A stretch of DNA of 64,000 nucleotides, taken from positions 186,001 to 250,000 of the forward strand of contig PGXY01000006.1 in the NCBI GenBank assembly GCA_002839375.1, given 5' to 3'. The stretch is from Spirochaetae bacterium HGW-Spirochaetae-1 (GTDB lineage Bacteria; Spirochaetota; UBA4802; UBA5550). This document shows positions 54,187 through 62,730 of the stretch, piece after piece; within the stretch, counting starts at the first letter, position 1, and every line of letters begins with the position of its first letter. A model generated the notes under the pieces. It had not been told where the DNA came from and searched no databases. It worked only from the letters and a program-made list of their open reading frames with translations. The translations under genes were made by a program, and so were the position numbers.

Positions 54187-56016
54187 ATGGGGCATACATC
54201 GTTAAAGGCCAAAATGCTTGAGGCCTTTAGGGTAAGGATGTTTTTTTATATTTCGATAGTTTCCGTCCTGTTCCTTATCCTTATCATACAAATTATAAAC
54301 CTGCAGCTCATCCATGGGGATGAATACAGCCTGAAGTCAAAAATAAACATGGAGAATAATATCCCCATACCTGCGTCACGGGGAGAGCTCTATGACAGAA
54401 ATTACAAGATTGACAGCAATAACATGGTCATTGTTTCCAACCGGCCGTCTTTTAATCTCACGACAATCCCTTCCAAGTTCAATGAAAAAGACGATTTAAA
54501 CCGGGTGCTGAAAAATGTCTCAACACTGGCAAAGGTTCCTTTTGAGAGTTTCATTGAGGAAATAAAAAACAGGAATCCCTGGGAGAGGATAGTGCTTGTT
54601 GAGGATATTGGTTTCGATACCATCGTAAAAATTGCATCGCACCCCGACAGGTTTCCAAATATTGATTGGGAGGACGCACCGGTCCGCGTTTACAATTATG
54701 GAAATATGTTTTCCCATGTCGTCGGATATATCGGCAGTATCAGCAGGGATGAGTATCACCAGTTAAAGGGGCAGGGATACCGGCATTATCAGAAGATAGG
54801 GAAATCGGGAATAGAGAAGCAGTATGATGCAACTCTGCGGGGTCAGGACGGATATGTAAGAAGAATTGTTGATGTCCGCAACAGGACTGAGGCAGAGGAA
54901 GTGGGCCTGCGGCCCGTGTCGGGGAATAATATTGTTCTAACCATCGATTTTAATATCCAGAAAACGACCTTCGAGGCCATGGACGGCCAGCTGGGTGCTG
55001 CAATCGTAATCAAGCCCGCTACGGGTGAAGTTATTGCCATGGTCAGCAAACCCGACTTTGATCCTAATCTTATCATTTCAAAGGACAATACTCAATTCGT
55101 AAAGGATCTCAATGCCGATAAGCTCAGACCCTTTCTGAACAGGAGTATCCAGTCAAAATACCCACCGGCATCGACCTTTAAGCTTGTTACTACTATAGCC
55201 GCCCTGGAAACGGAAAAGATAACTCCCTCAACGAGCTATTATTGCAGTGGTAAGTACACGCTGCAGGGCTACCAGGACAAGGATTTTTTCTGTTATGAAA
55301 CGCATGGAACTCTTGACCTCCAATGGGCCATTGCCAAATCATGCAGTGTTTATTTTTACCAACTGGGATATAAAATAGGCCCTACGAATATACTAAAGTA
55401 TGCGGAATATTTCGGCCTTGATCAATTAAGCGGAATTGACCTGCCCGGTGAAGTGGAGGGATTTATTCCGTCGAAAAAATGGAAACTCAGAACCTTCGGC
55501 CAGCCCTGGTTTGACGGTGATACAATCAATCTCTCCATTGGCCAGGGCTTTCTGCACCTCACGCCGGTCGGTATGGCTAATTTTATAGCGGGAATCGTAA
55601 ATAATGGTCTGGTGTACAAACCGCACATGATCAGGGAAATCAGGTCACCCGATAACAACACGGTAATAAAAGTCGTGGGAAGGGAGAAGGTCAGGGAAAT
55701 ACCCCTGTCGCCCGTTTCACTCAATACCGTCAAGCAGGGTATGCGCCTAAGTGTAATGAGCGGGACATCGGGAGGCCTCAGGCATCTCAAGGTCCCCGTG
55801 GCGGGAAAAACAGGTACAGCACAGACAAGATCAAAGCGGATGGAAAAATTTTCCCAGCATGCCTGGTTTGTGGGGTATGGCCCTTTTAACGGAACACCGG
55901 AACAATCTATTGCGGTGGTAGTCATTATTGAATATGGTATTGCCGGGGCGGTTGGGGCTGTTCCGGTTGCGGAGAGAATTTTCGCCAAGCTCTATGAAAC
56001 AGGATACTTTCAATGA
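54187..56016 (+). CDS. mrdA: Penicillin-binding protein 2 (class B transpeptidase)
   Basis: 609 residues. N-terminal membrane anchor (about 20-40), a dimerisation domain opening PASRGELYDRN, and the transpeptidase domain with the active-site Ser329 in S-T-F-K (PPASTFK), the second motif at S385-C386-S387 (SCS in place of SxN or the E. coli SCD), and K541-T542-G543. It cross-links peptidoglycan during elongation with RodA. GGAGGGG lies upstream of the ATG. Its stop overlaps rodA by four bases. Confidence 0.97.
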   Translation: MGHTSLKAKMLEAFRVRMFFYISIVSVLFLILIIQIINLQLIHGDEYSLKSKINMENNIPIPASRGELYDRNYKIDSNNMVIVSNRPSFNLTTIPSKFNEKDDLNRVLKNVSTLAKVPFESFIEEIKNRNPWERIVLVEDIGFDTIVKIASHPDRFPNIDWEDAPVRVYNYGNMFSHVVGYIGSISRDEYHQLKGQGYRHYQKIGKSGIEKQYDATLRGQDGYVRRIVDVRNRTEAEEVGLRPVSGNNIVLTIDFNIQKTTFEAMDGQLGAAIVIKPATGEVIAMVSKPDFDPNLIISKDNTQFVKDLNADKLRPFLNRSIQSKYPPASTFKLVTTIAALETEKITPSTSYYCSGKYTLQGYQDKDFFCYETHGTLDLQWAIAKSCSVYFYQLGYKIGPTNILKYAEYFGLDQLSGIDLPGEVEGFIPSKKWKLRTFGQPWFDGDTINLSIGQGFLHLTPVGMANFIAGIVNNGLVYKPHMIREIRSPDNNTVIKVVGREKVREIPLSPVSLNTVKQGMRLSVMSGTSGGLRHLKVPVAGKTGTAQTRSKRMEKFSQHAWFVGYGPFNGTPEQSIAVVVIIEYGIAGAVGAVPVAERIFAKLYETGYFQ

Positions 56017-57329
56017 CAGGAAGAGACGGCAATTACAAGATAGATTTTTTGCTGGTAGCTGTGGTGACCATTGTCGTCATGATGGGATGCCTCATGATAT
56101 ACAGCGGAGGCTTCGATCCGATTGAAAAGATGAACAACGGACTCTACCGGAAGCAGCTGCTGTGGTTTATCATAGGATTTATATTGATGATCGGTATTAC
56201 TTTTGTAAGCTACCAGCAGATAGGGGATTACGCCCTTCACATCTACGGCGTGCTTCTTTTTATCCTGATATTGACAACTATTTTCGGCACACCCATACGG
56301 AACACCAGGGCCTGGATCAATTTCGGATTTTTTTCCATACAGCCTTCCGAGTTCATGAAACTAGCGCTTGTCATTGTCCTGGGGAAGTACCTCGAAATCC
56401 GTGAACGTGAAATCAGGCACTTCCGTGAATTGCTGATTCCTTCTTTGCTCACGATGGTGCCCGTCATTATCGTTTTGAAGCAGCCCGATTTCGGTACTGC
56501 CGTCATATTTATTCCCATTCTTTTTACCATGCTTTTCGTTGGAGGTGCCGACGTCTCACACCTTCTATCCATCATAGCCATTGCGGCCATAGCACTGCTG
56601 GTGCCCATGATACTCACCTACCGCGAATGGGTTGGCGCCGAAGGAGGCAGTTTTCTTCTGGATTTTTTTAAGGATGTCCATAAGATTTTCCTGGTTGCCG
56701 GCCTTTTCCTCATCATAGCCATTGTTGTGTTCATCGTGCACCGTTTTTATGTGAAAAATATATTGAGGAGAGTATATATCTTCGGGACGGTGCTTTCCAT
56801 GGGGCTTTTCTCATCGGTGGTTATTCAGAACCTGTTCAAGGAGTACCAGAAAAAACGTATTCTCGTTTTTCTCAATCCCGATCTGGACCCTCATGGATCA
56901 GGCTATAATATAATCCAGTCAAAAATCGCCATCGGTTCGGGAGGTTTTTTCGGAAAGGGTTTTCTCAACGGGACACAGTCGCAGCTTGGTTTCCTCCCGG
57001 AAAAGACATCGGATTTTATTTTTTCCGTGTTTGCCGAAGAATGGGGCTTTTTCGGAGCCGTACTGCTCCTTGGACTTCTGGCACTGATCATTTTCAGGGG
57101 TATTCAGATCGCCCTGGAGTCGAAGGATAAATATGGAGCCATGCTGGCCAGCGGGATTACTTCCATATTTTTCTTTCATTTTTTCATCAATATCGGCATG
57201 GTAATCGGAATTATGCCCGTAACGGGCCTCCCTCTCAGCTTCGTTTCCTATGGAGGATCGAATCTGCTCATGGCTATGCTTGCCGTTGGAATTTTAATTA
57301 ATATACGGATGCGGAAGTTCGTATATTAA
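56013..57329 (+). CDS. rodA: Peptidoglycan glycosyltransferase RodA (SEDS)
   Basis: 438 residues with about ten membrane segments. SEDS motifs: RAWINFGFFSIQPSEFMKLAL, LKQPDFGTAVIFIPI, ksKIAIGSGGFFGKGFLNGTQSQLGFLPEKTSDFIFSVFAEEWGF, FVSYGGSNLLMAML. Its loops hold the conserved Asp/Glu of the polymerase. It works with PBP2 and MreCD. An unusually long insert (about 200-260, VHKIFLVAGLFLI...) adds a pair of membrane segments compared with E. coli RodA (370 residues). Last gene of the mre run; start fixed by the ATGA overlap. Confidence 0.96.
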   Translation: MTGRDGNYKIDFLLVAVVTIVVMMGCLMIYSGGFDPIEKMNNGLYRKQLLWFIIGFILMIGITFVSYQQIGDYALHIYGVLLFILILTTIFGTPIRNTRAWINFGFFSIQPSEFMKLALVIVLGKYLEIREREIRHFRELLIPSLLTMVPVIIVLKQPDFGTAVIFIPILFTMLFVGGADVSHLLSIIAIAAIALLVPMILTYREWVGAEGGSFLLDFFKDVHKIFLVAGLFLIIAIVVFIVHRFYVKNILRRVYIFGTVLSMGLFSSVVIQNLFKEYQKKRILVFLNPDLDPHGSGYNIIQSKIAIGSGGFFGKGFLNGTQSQLGFLPEKTSDFIFSVFAEEWGFFGAVLLLGLLALIIFRGIQIALESKDKYGAMLASGITSIFFFHFFINIGMVIGIMPVTGLPLSFVSYGGSNLLMAMLAVGILINIRMRKFVY

Positions 57330-57379
57330 TTGTATGGTCGTGCCAATCACTAAACATTAAAATAAGTGTAACGGCGATG

Positions 57380-57409
57380 CCCCTCTTTTTGCAGCAGCAA
57401 AGAGAAGGG
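57380..57409. other. Imperfect hairpin in the leader of queC
   Basis: CCCCTCTTTTTGC and GCAAAGAGAAGGG pair imperfectly around AGCA, 43 bases before the queC start. It lacks a T-run and does not match a preQ1 riboswitch, the usual control of queuosine genes. Confidence 0.35.
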
Positions 57410-57451
57410 ATGATATCTACGTGGCACAGTTGATATGGAGGAAATGCATCT

Positions 57452-58147
57452 ATGACCTCGCACGAAAAGGCGGTAGTTCTCTTAAGCGGCGGGCTCGACT
57501 CGGCCACGGTTGCAGCCATAGCAGTCCAGCGTGGCTTCTCACTGCACGCATTGACCTTCAACTACGGGCAGAGACATGATGTGGAGCTACGATCTGCCGG
57601 AAAACTGGCCGGGTTTTTCAGGACCGAATCCCACGTCATCATTGATATCCCATCGAAAGTTTTCAGTACGGCTCTTGTGAAAAACTCCGGCATTGATGTA
57701 CCAAAAAACAGGCTGCATGATGCAGATGTCATACCATCCACCTATGTGCCGGCACGAAACATCATTTTTCTTTCCTTTGCCCTCGCCTATGCGGAATCGT
57801 CGGGGGCGCGCCATATTTTTATCGGGGCCAATGCCGTTGATTACAGCGGCTATCCCGATTGCCGGCCGGAATTTTTCAGAGCATTCCAGGTCATGGCTGA
57901 TGCGGGAACCAGGGCCGGTGTAGAAGGCCGGGGCTTTATCATCGAAACGCCCCTTCTCGAATGGACCAAGGCGGAAATCATCAGGAAGGGGGTTGAACTT
58001 GGTGTTGATTATTCCATGACTCACAGTTGTTATGACCCCGGGGATGACGGAACATCGTGCGGTGAGTGCGACAGTTGTATCATCCGCAGCAGGGGATTTG
58101 CTGAAGCCGGTGTTCCTGATCCCACGATATACCGGAAGAAATCATGA
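57452..58147 (+). CDS. queC: 7-cyano-7-deazaguanine synthase QueC
   Basis: 231 residues. PP-loop LLSGGLDSATVAAIA binds ATP; ARNIIFLSFALAYAE and the C-terminal zinc cluster (SCYDPGDDGTSCGECDSCIIR) are typical. It turns 7-carboxy-7-deazaguanine into preQ0 for queuosine. GGAGG lies 12 bases before the ATG. No queD, queE or queF is adjacent. It overlaps the comF-like gene by four bases (ATGA at 58144). Confidence 0.97.
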   Translation: MTSHEKAVVLLSGGLDSATVAAIAVQRGFSLHALTFNYGQRHDVELRSAGKLAGFFRTESHVIIDIPSKVFSTALVKNSGIDVPKNRLHDADVIPSTYVPARNIIFLSFALAYAESSGARHIFIGANAVDYSGYPDCRPEFFRAFQVMADAGTRAGVEGRGFIIETPLLEWTKAEIIRKGVELGVDYSMTHSCYDPGDDGTSCGECDSCIIRSRGFAEAGVPDPTIYRKKS

Positions 58148-58854
58148 TTTCCGCTCATGAAGCCATAATCAATATTCTATTCCCTTCGTGGTGCCTTAAC
58201 TGTGGAATCCCTGTTTCCTCCAGTGACCGGCATCTCTGTGTTTTATGCCGTGAAAAAATTGAGTTTGTTCATAATGCCTGTCCTGTCTGCTCTGGTTTTG
58301 TTATGGATGGCGTATGTCTCATGTGCGGCAACCGGGAAATATTTTTTAAAAAGAATATCGCCATAATGGAGTATACGGGCGTGGCGAAGGAAATACTTCA
58401 TCATTTTAAGTTCAGCGGCAAAAAACGTCTCTCCCGTTTGCTGGGAGGGGAGGCCTTAAAGGCATGGGAGTCATGGGGAGGGAAGGCCGATATGGTGACA
58501 TCGGTTCCCATGAACCCGGTTAAGGAGTGGAAAAGAGGATATAACCAGTCGAAACTGGTGGCACAACATGTGGCAAAAAATTCATCGATTCCCTACAGGG
58601 ACATCATGCGGGAAAAAAAGGATTCAAAAACCCAGCGTGAGCAGGGCTATTACAATCGTTTTTTTAATGTGCTGGACAGATATTTCGTAAAGGATACAAT
58701 GGATGTTACAAACAAGACAATTTTATTGGTAGACGATGTCTTTACGACCGGTGCAACTTTAAATGAATGCTCCAGGATCATCAGAGATGCCGGTGCAAAG
58801 GCTGTTTTTTGTCTTACTCTTGCCAGGGCAGGTATAAAAAAGCTTGAAAAATAA
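58144..58854 (+). CDS. ComF-family phosphoribosyltransferase-like protein
   Basis: 236 residues. N-terminal zinc-binding pairs (CLNCGIPVSS, CVLCREKIEF, CPVCSGFVMDGVCLMCG) precede a PRTase-like domain with GYNQSKLVA and the PRPP loop ILLVDDVFTTGATLNEC. ComF takes part in DNA uptake in Gram-positive bacteria; the related GntX acts in gluconate use; in most bacteria the role is unknown. Its start overlaps the stop of queC by four bases, so it is co-transcribed. Confidence 0.93.
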   Translation: MISAHEAIINILFPSWCLNCGIPVSSSDRHLCVLCREKIEFVHNACPVCSGFVMDGVCLMCGNREIFFKKNIAIMEYTGVAKEILHHFKFSGKKRLSRLLGGEALKAWESWGGKADMVTSVPMNPVKEWKRGYNQSKLVAQHVAKNSSIPYRDIMREKKDSKTQREQGYYNRFFNVLDRYFVKDTMDVTNKTILLVDDVFTTGATLNECSRIIRDAGAKAVFCLTLARAGIKKLEK

Positions 58855-58957
58855 AGTGACTTGTTCAATAATTACTAAGCTTAAATGACTCTGTGTATAA
58901 AAAGCTGCCGGATATTGTTCCTGTATATCAATTTCATGATACTTGTGGAGAGGCATG

Positions 58958-59287
58958 ATGAAAAGAGAATCTCATGACAGCGTTGAAATAATAACACTTG
59001 AAGGCCGCATAGACCAGGAAGGTTCGGAAGAGCTGGAGGGCATCCTGCAGGAATGTCTCGACGATGACAGGGCCAATATCTGTATTGATATGATAAATGT
59101 TAAACATATATGCAGTTCGGCGTTGGGTGCGCTTGTTGCCATAAAAAGAAAAATTAAGGACAATGAAGGTGATATTAAGCTGGTAATTGTAAATGATAAC
59201 CTCCTTAGACTGTTTCAGACAACCATGCTCGACAAGGTATTCGAAATCTATGATTCACGGCGGGAATGTCTGAGCACCTTCGATTGA
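58958..59287 (+). CDS. STAS-domain anti-sigma factor antagonist
   Basis: 109 residues from the ATG at 58958, which is seven bases after GGAG (GGAGAGGC); the ATG at 58955 is four bases away and also possible. STAS fold with IITLEGRIDQEGSEELEGIL and the phospho-acceptor loop HICSSALGALVAIK, where the second Ser is the likely switch Ser. It binds an anti-sigma kinase when unphosphorylated. No kinase of that kind is next to it, but the GHKL-like proteins in this window have an anti-sigma-kinase-like fold; a link is inference. Confidence 0.9.
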   Translation: MKRESHDSVEIITLEGRIDQEGSEELEGILQECLDDDRANICIDMINVKHICSSALGALVAIKRKIKDNEGDIKLVIVNDNLLRLFQTTMLDKVFEIYDSRRECLSTFD

Positions 59288-59296
59288 TGCGGAAGA

Positions 59297-60271
59297 ATGA
59301 AGAAAGAACTGAAAGTCATACTTCAACCTATTGAAGAGCAGCTGAAAAAGGTTGATGAAAATATTAAAAAGCAGCTGACAACGGGAATAACCCTCCTTGA
59401 TGAAAGCGCTCTCCATCTTTTTTCCCGGGGCGGGAAAAAGATCCGGGCTTCCCTGGTTCTGCTCAGCAGCGGACTTCTGGGCGGACAGCCCGAAGGGATA
59501 ACTGAACTGGCCGCTTCAGCGGAAATAGTTCACGCAGCCACGTTAATACACGATGATATCATTGACCAGGCCCTTTTGCGGCGCGGTGACCTTACCGTAT
59601 CAAAAAAATATGGAAGCAAGGCCGCTGTTCTTGCCGGCGATTACATGTATACCGTGGCACTCAGCATTGCCGTTGATGACGGTGACGGTGCTCTTTTCCC
59701 CACCATGGTATACGGCACCCGTGACATGGTCAAGGGTGAACTCTATCAGCTGCAGTATTCCAACATCGATTCCATTACTGAAGAGCATTATTATAAAATA
59801 ATCGAACTTAAAACAGCCTGTTTCATGGAAACCTGTACCAAGCTGGGTGCACGGAAAGGAGGTCTTTCGGCTGAACAGAGCGAGAAGGTGGGGAAATTCG
59901 GATTCAATCTCGGGATGGCTTTTCAGATAATAGATGACACCCTCGATGTTGTGCAGCAGGATGCAACGACGGGAAAGGACAGTGGCAATGATTTTTATGA
60001 TGGAAAGATAACACTTCCTTTTATTTATATTCTGGGCAAAGCTGAAGAAAAGGAGCGGAATGAATTGCGGTCCATGGCGAAAATTGCCGACGAAAAGAGC
60101 TGGGCGATTATCAGGAAAAAAATTATTGATGAGGGTGGTATTGATTATTCATTCAATATTGCCCGGAAATATATTGATGATGCTCTGTCCCTATTAAGTG
60201 CATTTCCAGATACGGAGAATAAAAAAATACTCATTGAAATGGCAAATTTTATTATTGAACGTGAATATTAA
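59297..60271 (+). CDS. Long-chain polyprenyl diphosphate synthase
   Basis: 324 residues. Motifs SRGGKKIRASLVLLSSGLLGG, first Asp-rich region LIHDDIIDQALLRRG, and second IIDDTLDVVQQDATTGKDSGNDF. The small residues (Ala-Ala-Thr) before the first motif point to a long-chain product (C35-C50) as in IspB, for quinone side chains or undecaprenyl-like carriers. It begins nine bases after the STAS gene. A second synthase of a shorter-chain type lies at 41253. Confidence 0.94.
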   Translation: MKKELKVILQPIEEQLKKVDENIKKQLTTGITLLDESALHLFSRGGKKIRASLVLLSSGLLGGQPEGITELAASAEIVHAATLIHDDIIDQALLRRGDLTVSKKYGSKAAVLAGDYMYTVALSIAVDDGDGALFPTMVYGTRDMVKGELYQLQYSNIDSITEEHYYKIIELKTACFMETCTKLGARKGGLSAEQSEKVGKFGFNLGMAFQIIDDTLDVVQQDATTGKDSGNDFYDGKITLPFIYILGKAEEKERNELRSMAKIADEKSWAIIRKKIIDEGGIDYSFNIARKYIDDALSLLSAFPDTENKKILIEMANFIIEREY

Positions 60272-60340
60272 ACGTGGTATCTTGGTTGCAACTGTTGTTT
60301 GTGTTGCATTATAACCATTGTTGAAAGGGGGAAGGGGTCC

Positions 60341-60562
60341 ATGATTACAAAGGAAAAAGAAGAGGTTTTAAAATATTACAATCTGGGTTTAACGGCATAT
60401 AAACAGCGCAAATGGGATGACGCGATTAAGGCTTTTGAAATGGCCCTGAAGGTTGATCCCCATGACGGCCCGTCGGGAGTGTATCTGAAGAGGGCCAATG
60501 ATTACAAAGTGACTCCACCACCCAAGGACTGGGACGGGGTTTTTACCATGACGACAAAGTAA
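60341..60562 (+). CDS. Short TPR protein with a cyclase-tail-like C-terminus
   Basis: 73 residues from the ATG at 60341, chosen because GGGGAAGGGG lies directly upstream. A single TPR-like helix pair (EEVLKYYNLGLTAYKQRKWDDAIKAFEMALKVDPHDG) is followed by YLKRANDYKVTPPPKDWDGVFTMTTK. The last segment, with PPPxDWDGVFxMTxK, is like the C-terminal tail that follows TPRs in many class III adenylate cyclases. No cyclase domain is present here. Function is unknown; it may dock to the same partners. Confidence 0.82.
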   Translation: MITKEKEEVLKYYNLGLTAYKQRKWDDAIKAFEMALKVDPHDGPSGVYLKRANDYKVTPPPKDWDGVFTMTTK

Positions 60563-60610
60563 CGACATATACAGCTACTTATTTCACTTAATATCCAGGG
60601 ACGATCAGGC

Positions 60611-61024
60611 ATGACAAAAAAAGTAATTCAGGTCAGCAAAAATCCCGTATATGATATCGGCATGATATCGACGGTTTTTGCCAGGGATACGGAATTTTCC
60701 GGAGACCTCACATTTAAAAAATCACTGCAGATTAACGGGAAGTTCGACGGGGAGATTTCATCGGGAGGATTTCTCGTTATCGGTGAAGGTGCCGAGGTGA
60801 GAGCGAATATCAGGGCGAAAACGGTTATTCTCATGGGAACCGTTTTCGGCAATATCGAAGCGGAAAACAAGCTGGAAATTCACACATCGGGACGATTGTT
60901 CGGCAATATCCGTACATCGCAGTTGAAGATCGCCGATGGTGTCGTCTTTGAAGGCAAATGTGAAATGATAAAAGCCGATGAGAAAAAACAAAAAAAAGAA
61001 GCGGTGAAACCTGAGAAAACCTGA
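60611..61024 (+). CDS. Bactofilin (polymer-forming cytoskeletal protein)
   Basis: 137 residues. The core is a beta-helix of regular about 18-residue repeats: ISTVFARDTEFSGDLTFKKSLQINGKFDGEIS, SGGFLVIGEGAEVRANIRAKTVILMGTVFGNIEAENKLEIHTSGRLFGNIRTSQLKI. The last 20 residues are Lys/Glu-rich (MIKADEKKQKKEAVKPEK). Bactofilins polymerise without nucleotide and shape cells or position proteins. The N-terminal tail (MTKKVIQVSKNPVYDIG) may link to the membrane. It sits between the TPR mini-gene and the AmrS-like gene. Confidence 0.95.
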   Translation: MTKKVIQVSKNPVYDIGMISTVFARDTEFSGDLTFKKSLQINGKFDGEISSGGFLVIGEGAEVRANIRAKTVILMGTVFGNIEAENKLEIHTSGRLFGNIRTSQLKIADGVVFEGKCEMIKADEKKQKKEAVKPEKT

Positions 61025-61032
61025 TACCTGCC

Positions 61033-62034
61033 ATGGCACAGGGGAAAGAGGCATATTATTACGAAAAGCTCGATGCCCTTCGCGTCGCCTGCCATCTATG
61101 TCCGCACAATTGTGTCATTCCTGAAAAAAAAACCGGTATTTGCGGGGTCCGTATTAATAAACAGGGTCTTCTCTATTCGGAGATCTACGGCCAGGTTACG
61201 GCCATTTCCATGGACCCCATGGAAAAAAAGCCGCTCTATCATTTCTATCCCGGCACGGAAATACTATCTATCGGAACCAAAGGCTGCAATTTTAAATGCC
61301 CTTACTGCCAGAACTGGCACATATCGCAGGATGTCACAGCCCATGCCGTCTATCACGAACCCGACGAAATAATTGAACTGGCACTTAAAAAAAAATCAAC
61401 AGGCATTGCCTATACCTATTCAGAACCGGCAATATGGATTGAATACGTTCTGGAGATGGCGGAAAAAGCCCGCATAAAAGGTCTGAAAAATGTCATGGTG
61501 ACCAATGGTTTTATAAATGAAAAGCCCCTCACGGATCTGCTCAGGTTCATCGATGCCATGAATATAGACCTCAAGGCCTTCAGGCCTGAAACGTATAAAA
61601 AAATACAAAAGGGAAATCTTGATGATGTGCTTAATACCATTAAAATATCCCATGAACGGGAGTGTCATATCGAGTTGACCACTCTCATTGTGACCGGTGT
61701 CAATGACGATATGGATGAGATGAAGCATATAATTGAATTTATTGCCTCTATCGATGTTATGATCCCCTGGCACATCTCGCGTTATTATCCGTCGTATCAA
61801 TATGATGCTCCACCAACGGATGTGGATTTTTTACTCCAGGTGCATAAGGAGGCCTCGAAAACCCTTAAATATGTGTATTGTGGAAATATATCCCCTCACC
61901 TGGGAGGGAGTGATACAACCTGCCCATCGTGCGGTACGGTTCTTGTTAAACGGAGCGGCTATTTTACCAGAATAGTCTCGCTTGATCGCGGGAAATGCCG
62001 GAATTGCGGCTTCGACACGGGAATTGTCAGCTGA
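61033..62034 (+). CDS. amrS: AmmeMemoRadiSam system radical SAM enzyme
   Basis: 333 residues. An N-terminal Cys-rich motif (CHLCPHNC with Cys20, Cys23, Cys27 and Cys37) precedes the radical SAM cluster CNFKCPYC (Cys85, Cys89, Cys92). It ends with a zinc-like finger (CPSCGTVLVKRSGYF, CRNCGFDTG). It belongs to the AmrS branch, related to pyruvate-formate-lyase activases. Its partners AMMECR1 and Memo are not adjacent. The ATG follows the bactofilin stop by eight bases; no Shine-Dalgarno is clear. Confidence 0.93.
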   Translation: MAQGKEAYYYEKLDALRVACHLCPHNCVIPEKKTGICGVRINKQGLLYSEIYGQVTAISMDPMEKKPLYHFYPGTEILSIGTKGCNFKCPYCQNWHISQDVTAHAVYHEPDEIIELALKKKSTGIAYTYSEPAIWIEYVLEMAEKARIKGLKNVMVTNGFINEKPLTDLLRFIDAMNIDLKAFRPETYKKIQKGNLDDVLNTIKISHERECHIELTTLIVTGVNDDMDEMKHIIEFIASIDVMIPWHISRYYPSYQYDAPPTDVDFLLQVHKEASKTLKYVYCGNISPHLGGSDTTCPSCGTVLVKRSGYFTRIVSLDRGKCRNCGFDTGIVS

Positions 62035-62041
62035 TAGTAAT

Positions 62042-62728
62042 ATGAACACAGCCTCTGTCAGCATTGATCTCGGAAAAGCCGTGGATGATAACAAGAATAT
62101 CCTTATTGTTGCCTATGGCATTAATGAGGGTGTTGAAAACAGGCTCAAGGAAATACTGTCTCTCTACCTGAAAAAAAATGATTGTGGCCCCCTGCTGGCG
62201 CCCCTGTATACCTGCATCAAGGAACTGCTCATGAACGCCATCAAGGCGAATTTTAAATTCATTTTTTTTGAGGGATATGAATCAAAGAGCGAGGTTGATG
62301 AGCTCATAGGATATGAGAAGGCGCTGCAGGTTTTCAAGCTGGAAATGAGCAGGGAGGAAGCCCGGTATCTGGAGTCGCTGGCGAAAAGGAATGATATCAA
62401 GGCTCATGTGCTTTTTAACTATTCCGATGGAAGCCTGAACATAACCGTGGCGAATCCTGTTCCCATGACTGAACTGGAAAAGAAAAAGGTCCGGGAAAAA
62501 CTTCAGGACGCCGGACGGTGCGAGGATATTTCAGAATATTTTCTGAAGATCGCCGATGACCCTCACCGCGAGGGAGCGGGAATTGGGCTTGTCCTGGTTA
62601 CAATGATGTTGAAGTCACTGCGGATACCGGAAAATGGCTTCAGCATAAAAGCAGGGTCTTCCCGTACGGTAGCCCAACTGAAGATTCCTCTCAATGAGGG
62701 AATACTGAAAAATTATACGAGGTCATGA
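62042..62728 (+). CDS. GHKL ATPase-like regulator, family with degenerate G1 box (third copy)
   Basis: 228 residues from the ATG at 62042, eight bases after the AmrS stop. It aligns end-to-end with the protein at 20494-21153. N-box IKELLMNAIKANFK with Glu61 and Asn65; G1 position ANPVP (137-141) without Asp or Gly pair; G2 EGAGIGL (177-183). An insertion with the 'alpha' region (EGYESKSEVDELIGYEKALQVFKLEMSREEAR, about 77-108) matches the HDOD-fused paralogue. No His phospho-acceptor. Convergent with manA by two bases. Function unknown; a switch or anti-sigma-like activity is inferred. Confidence 0.72.
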   Translation: MNTASVSIDLGKAVDDNKNILIVAYGINEGVENRLKEILSLYLKKNDCGPLLAPLYTCIKELLMNAIKANFKFIFFEGYESKSEVDELIGYEKALQVFKLEMSREEARYLESLAKRNDIKAHVLFNYSDGSLNITVANPVPMTELEKKKVREKLQDAGRCEDISEYFLKIADDPHREGAGIGLVLVTMMLKSLRIPENGFSIKAGSSRTVAQLKIPLNEGILKNYTRS

Positions 62729-62730
62729 AT

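Noticed and set aside
57330-57451. preQ1 riboswitch before queC
   Set aside because: A hairpin is present but the A-rich tail and the conserved loop of preQ1 riboswitches are not seen.
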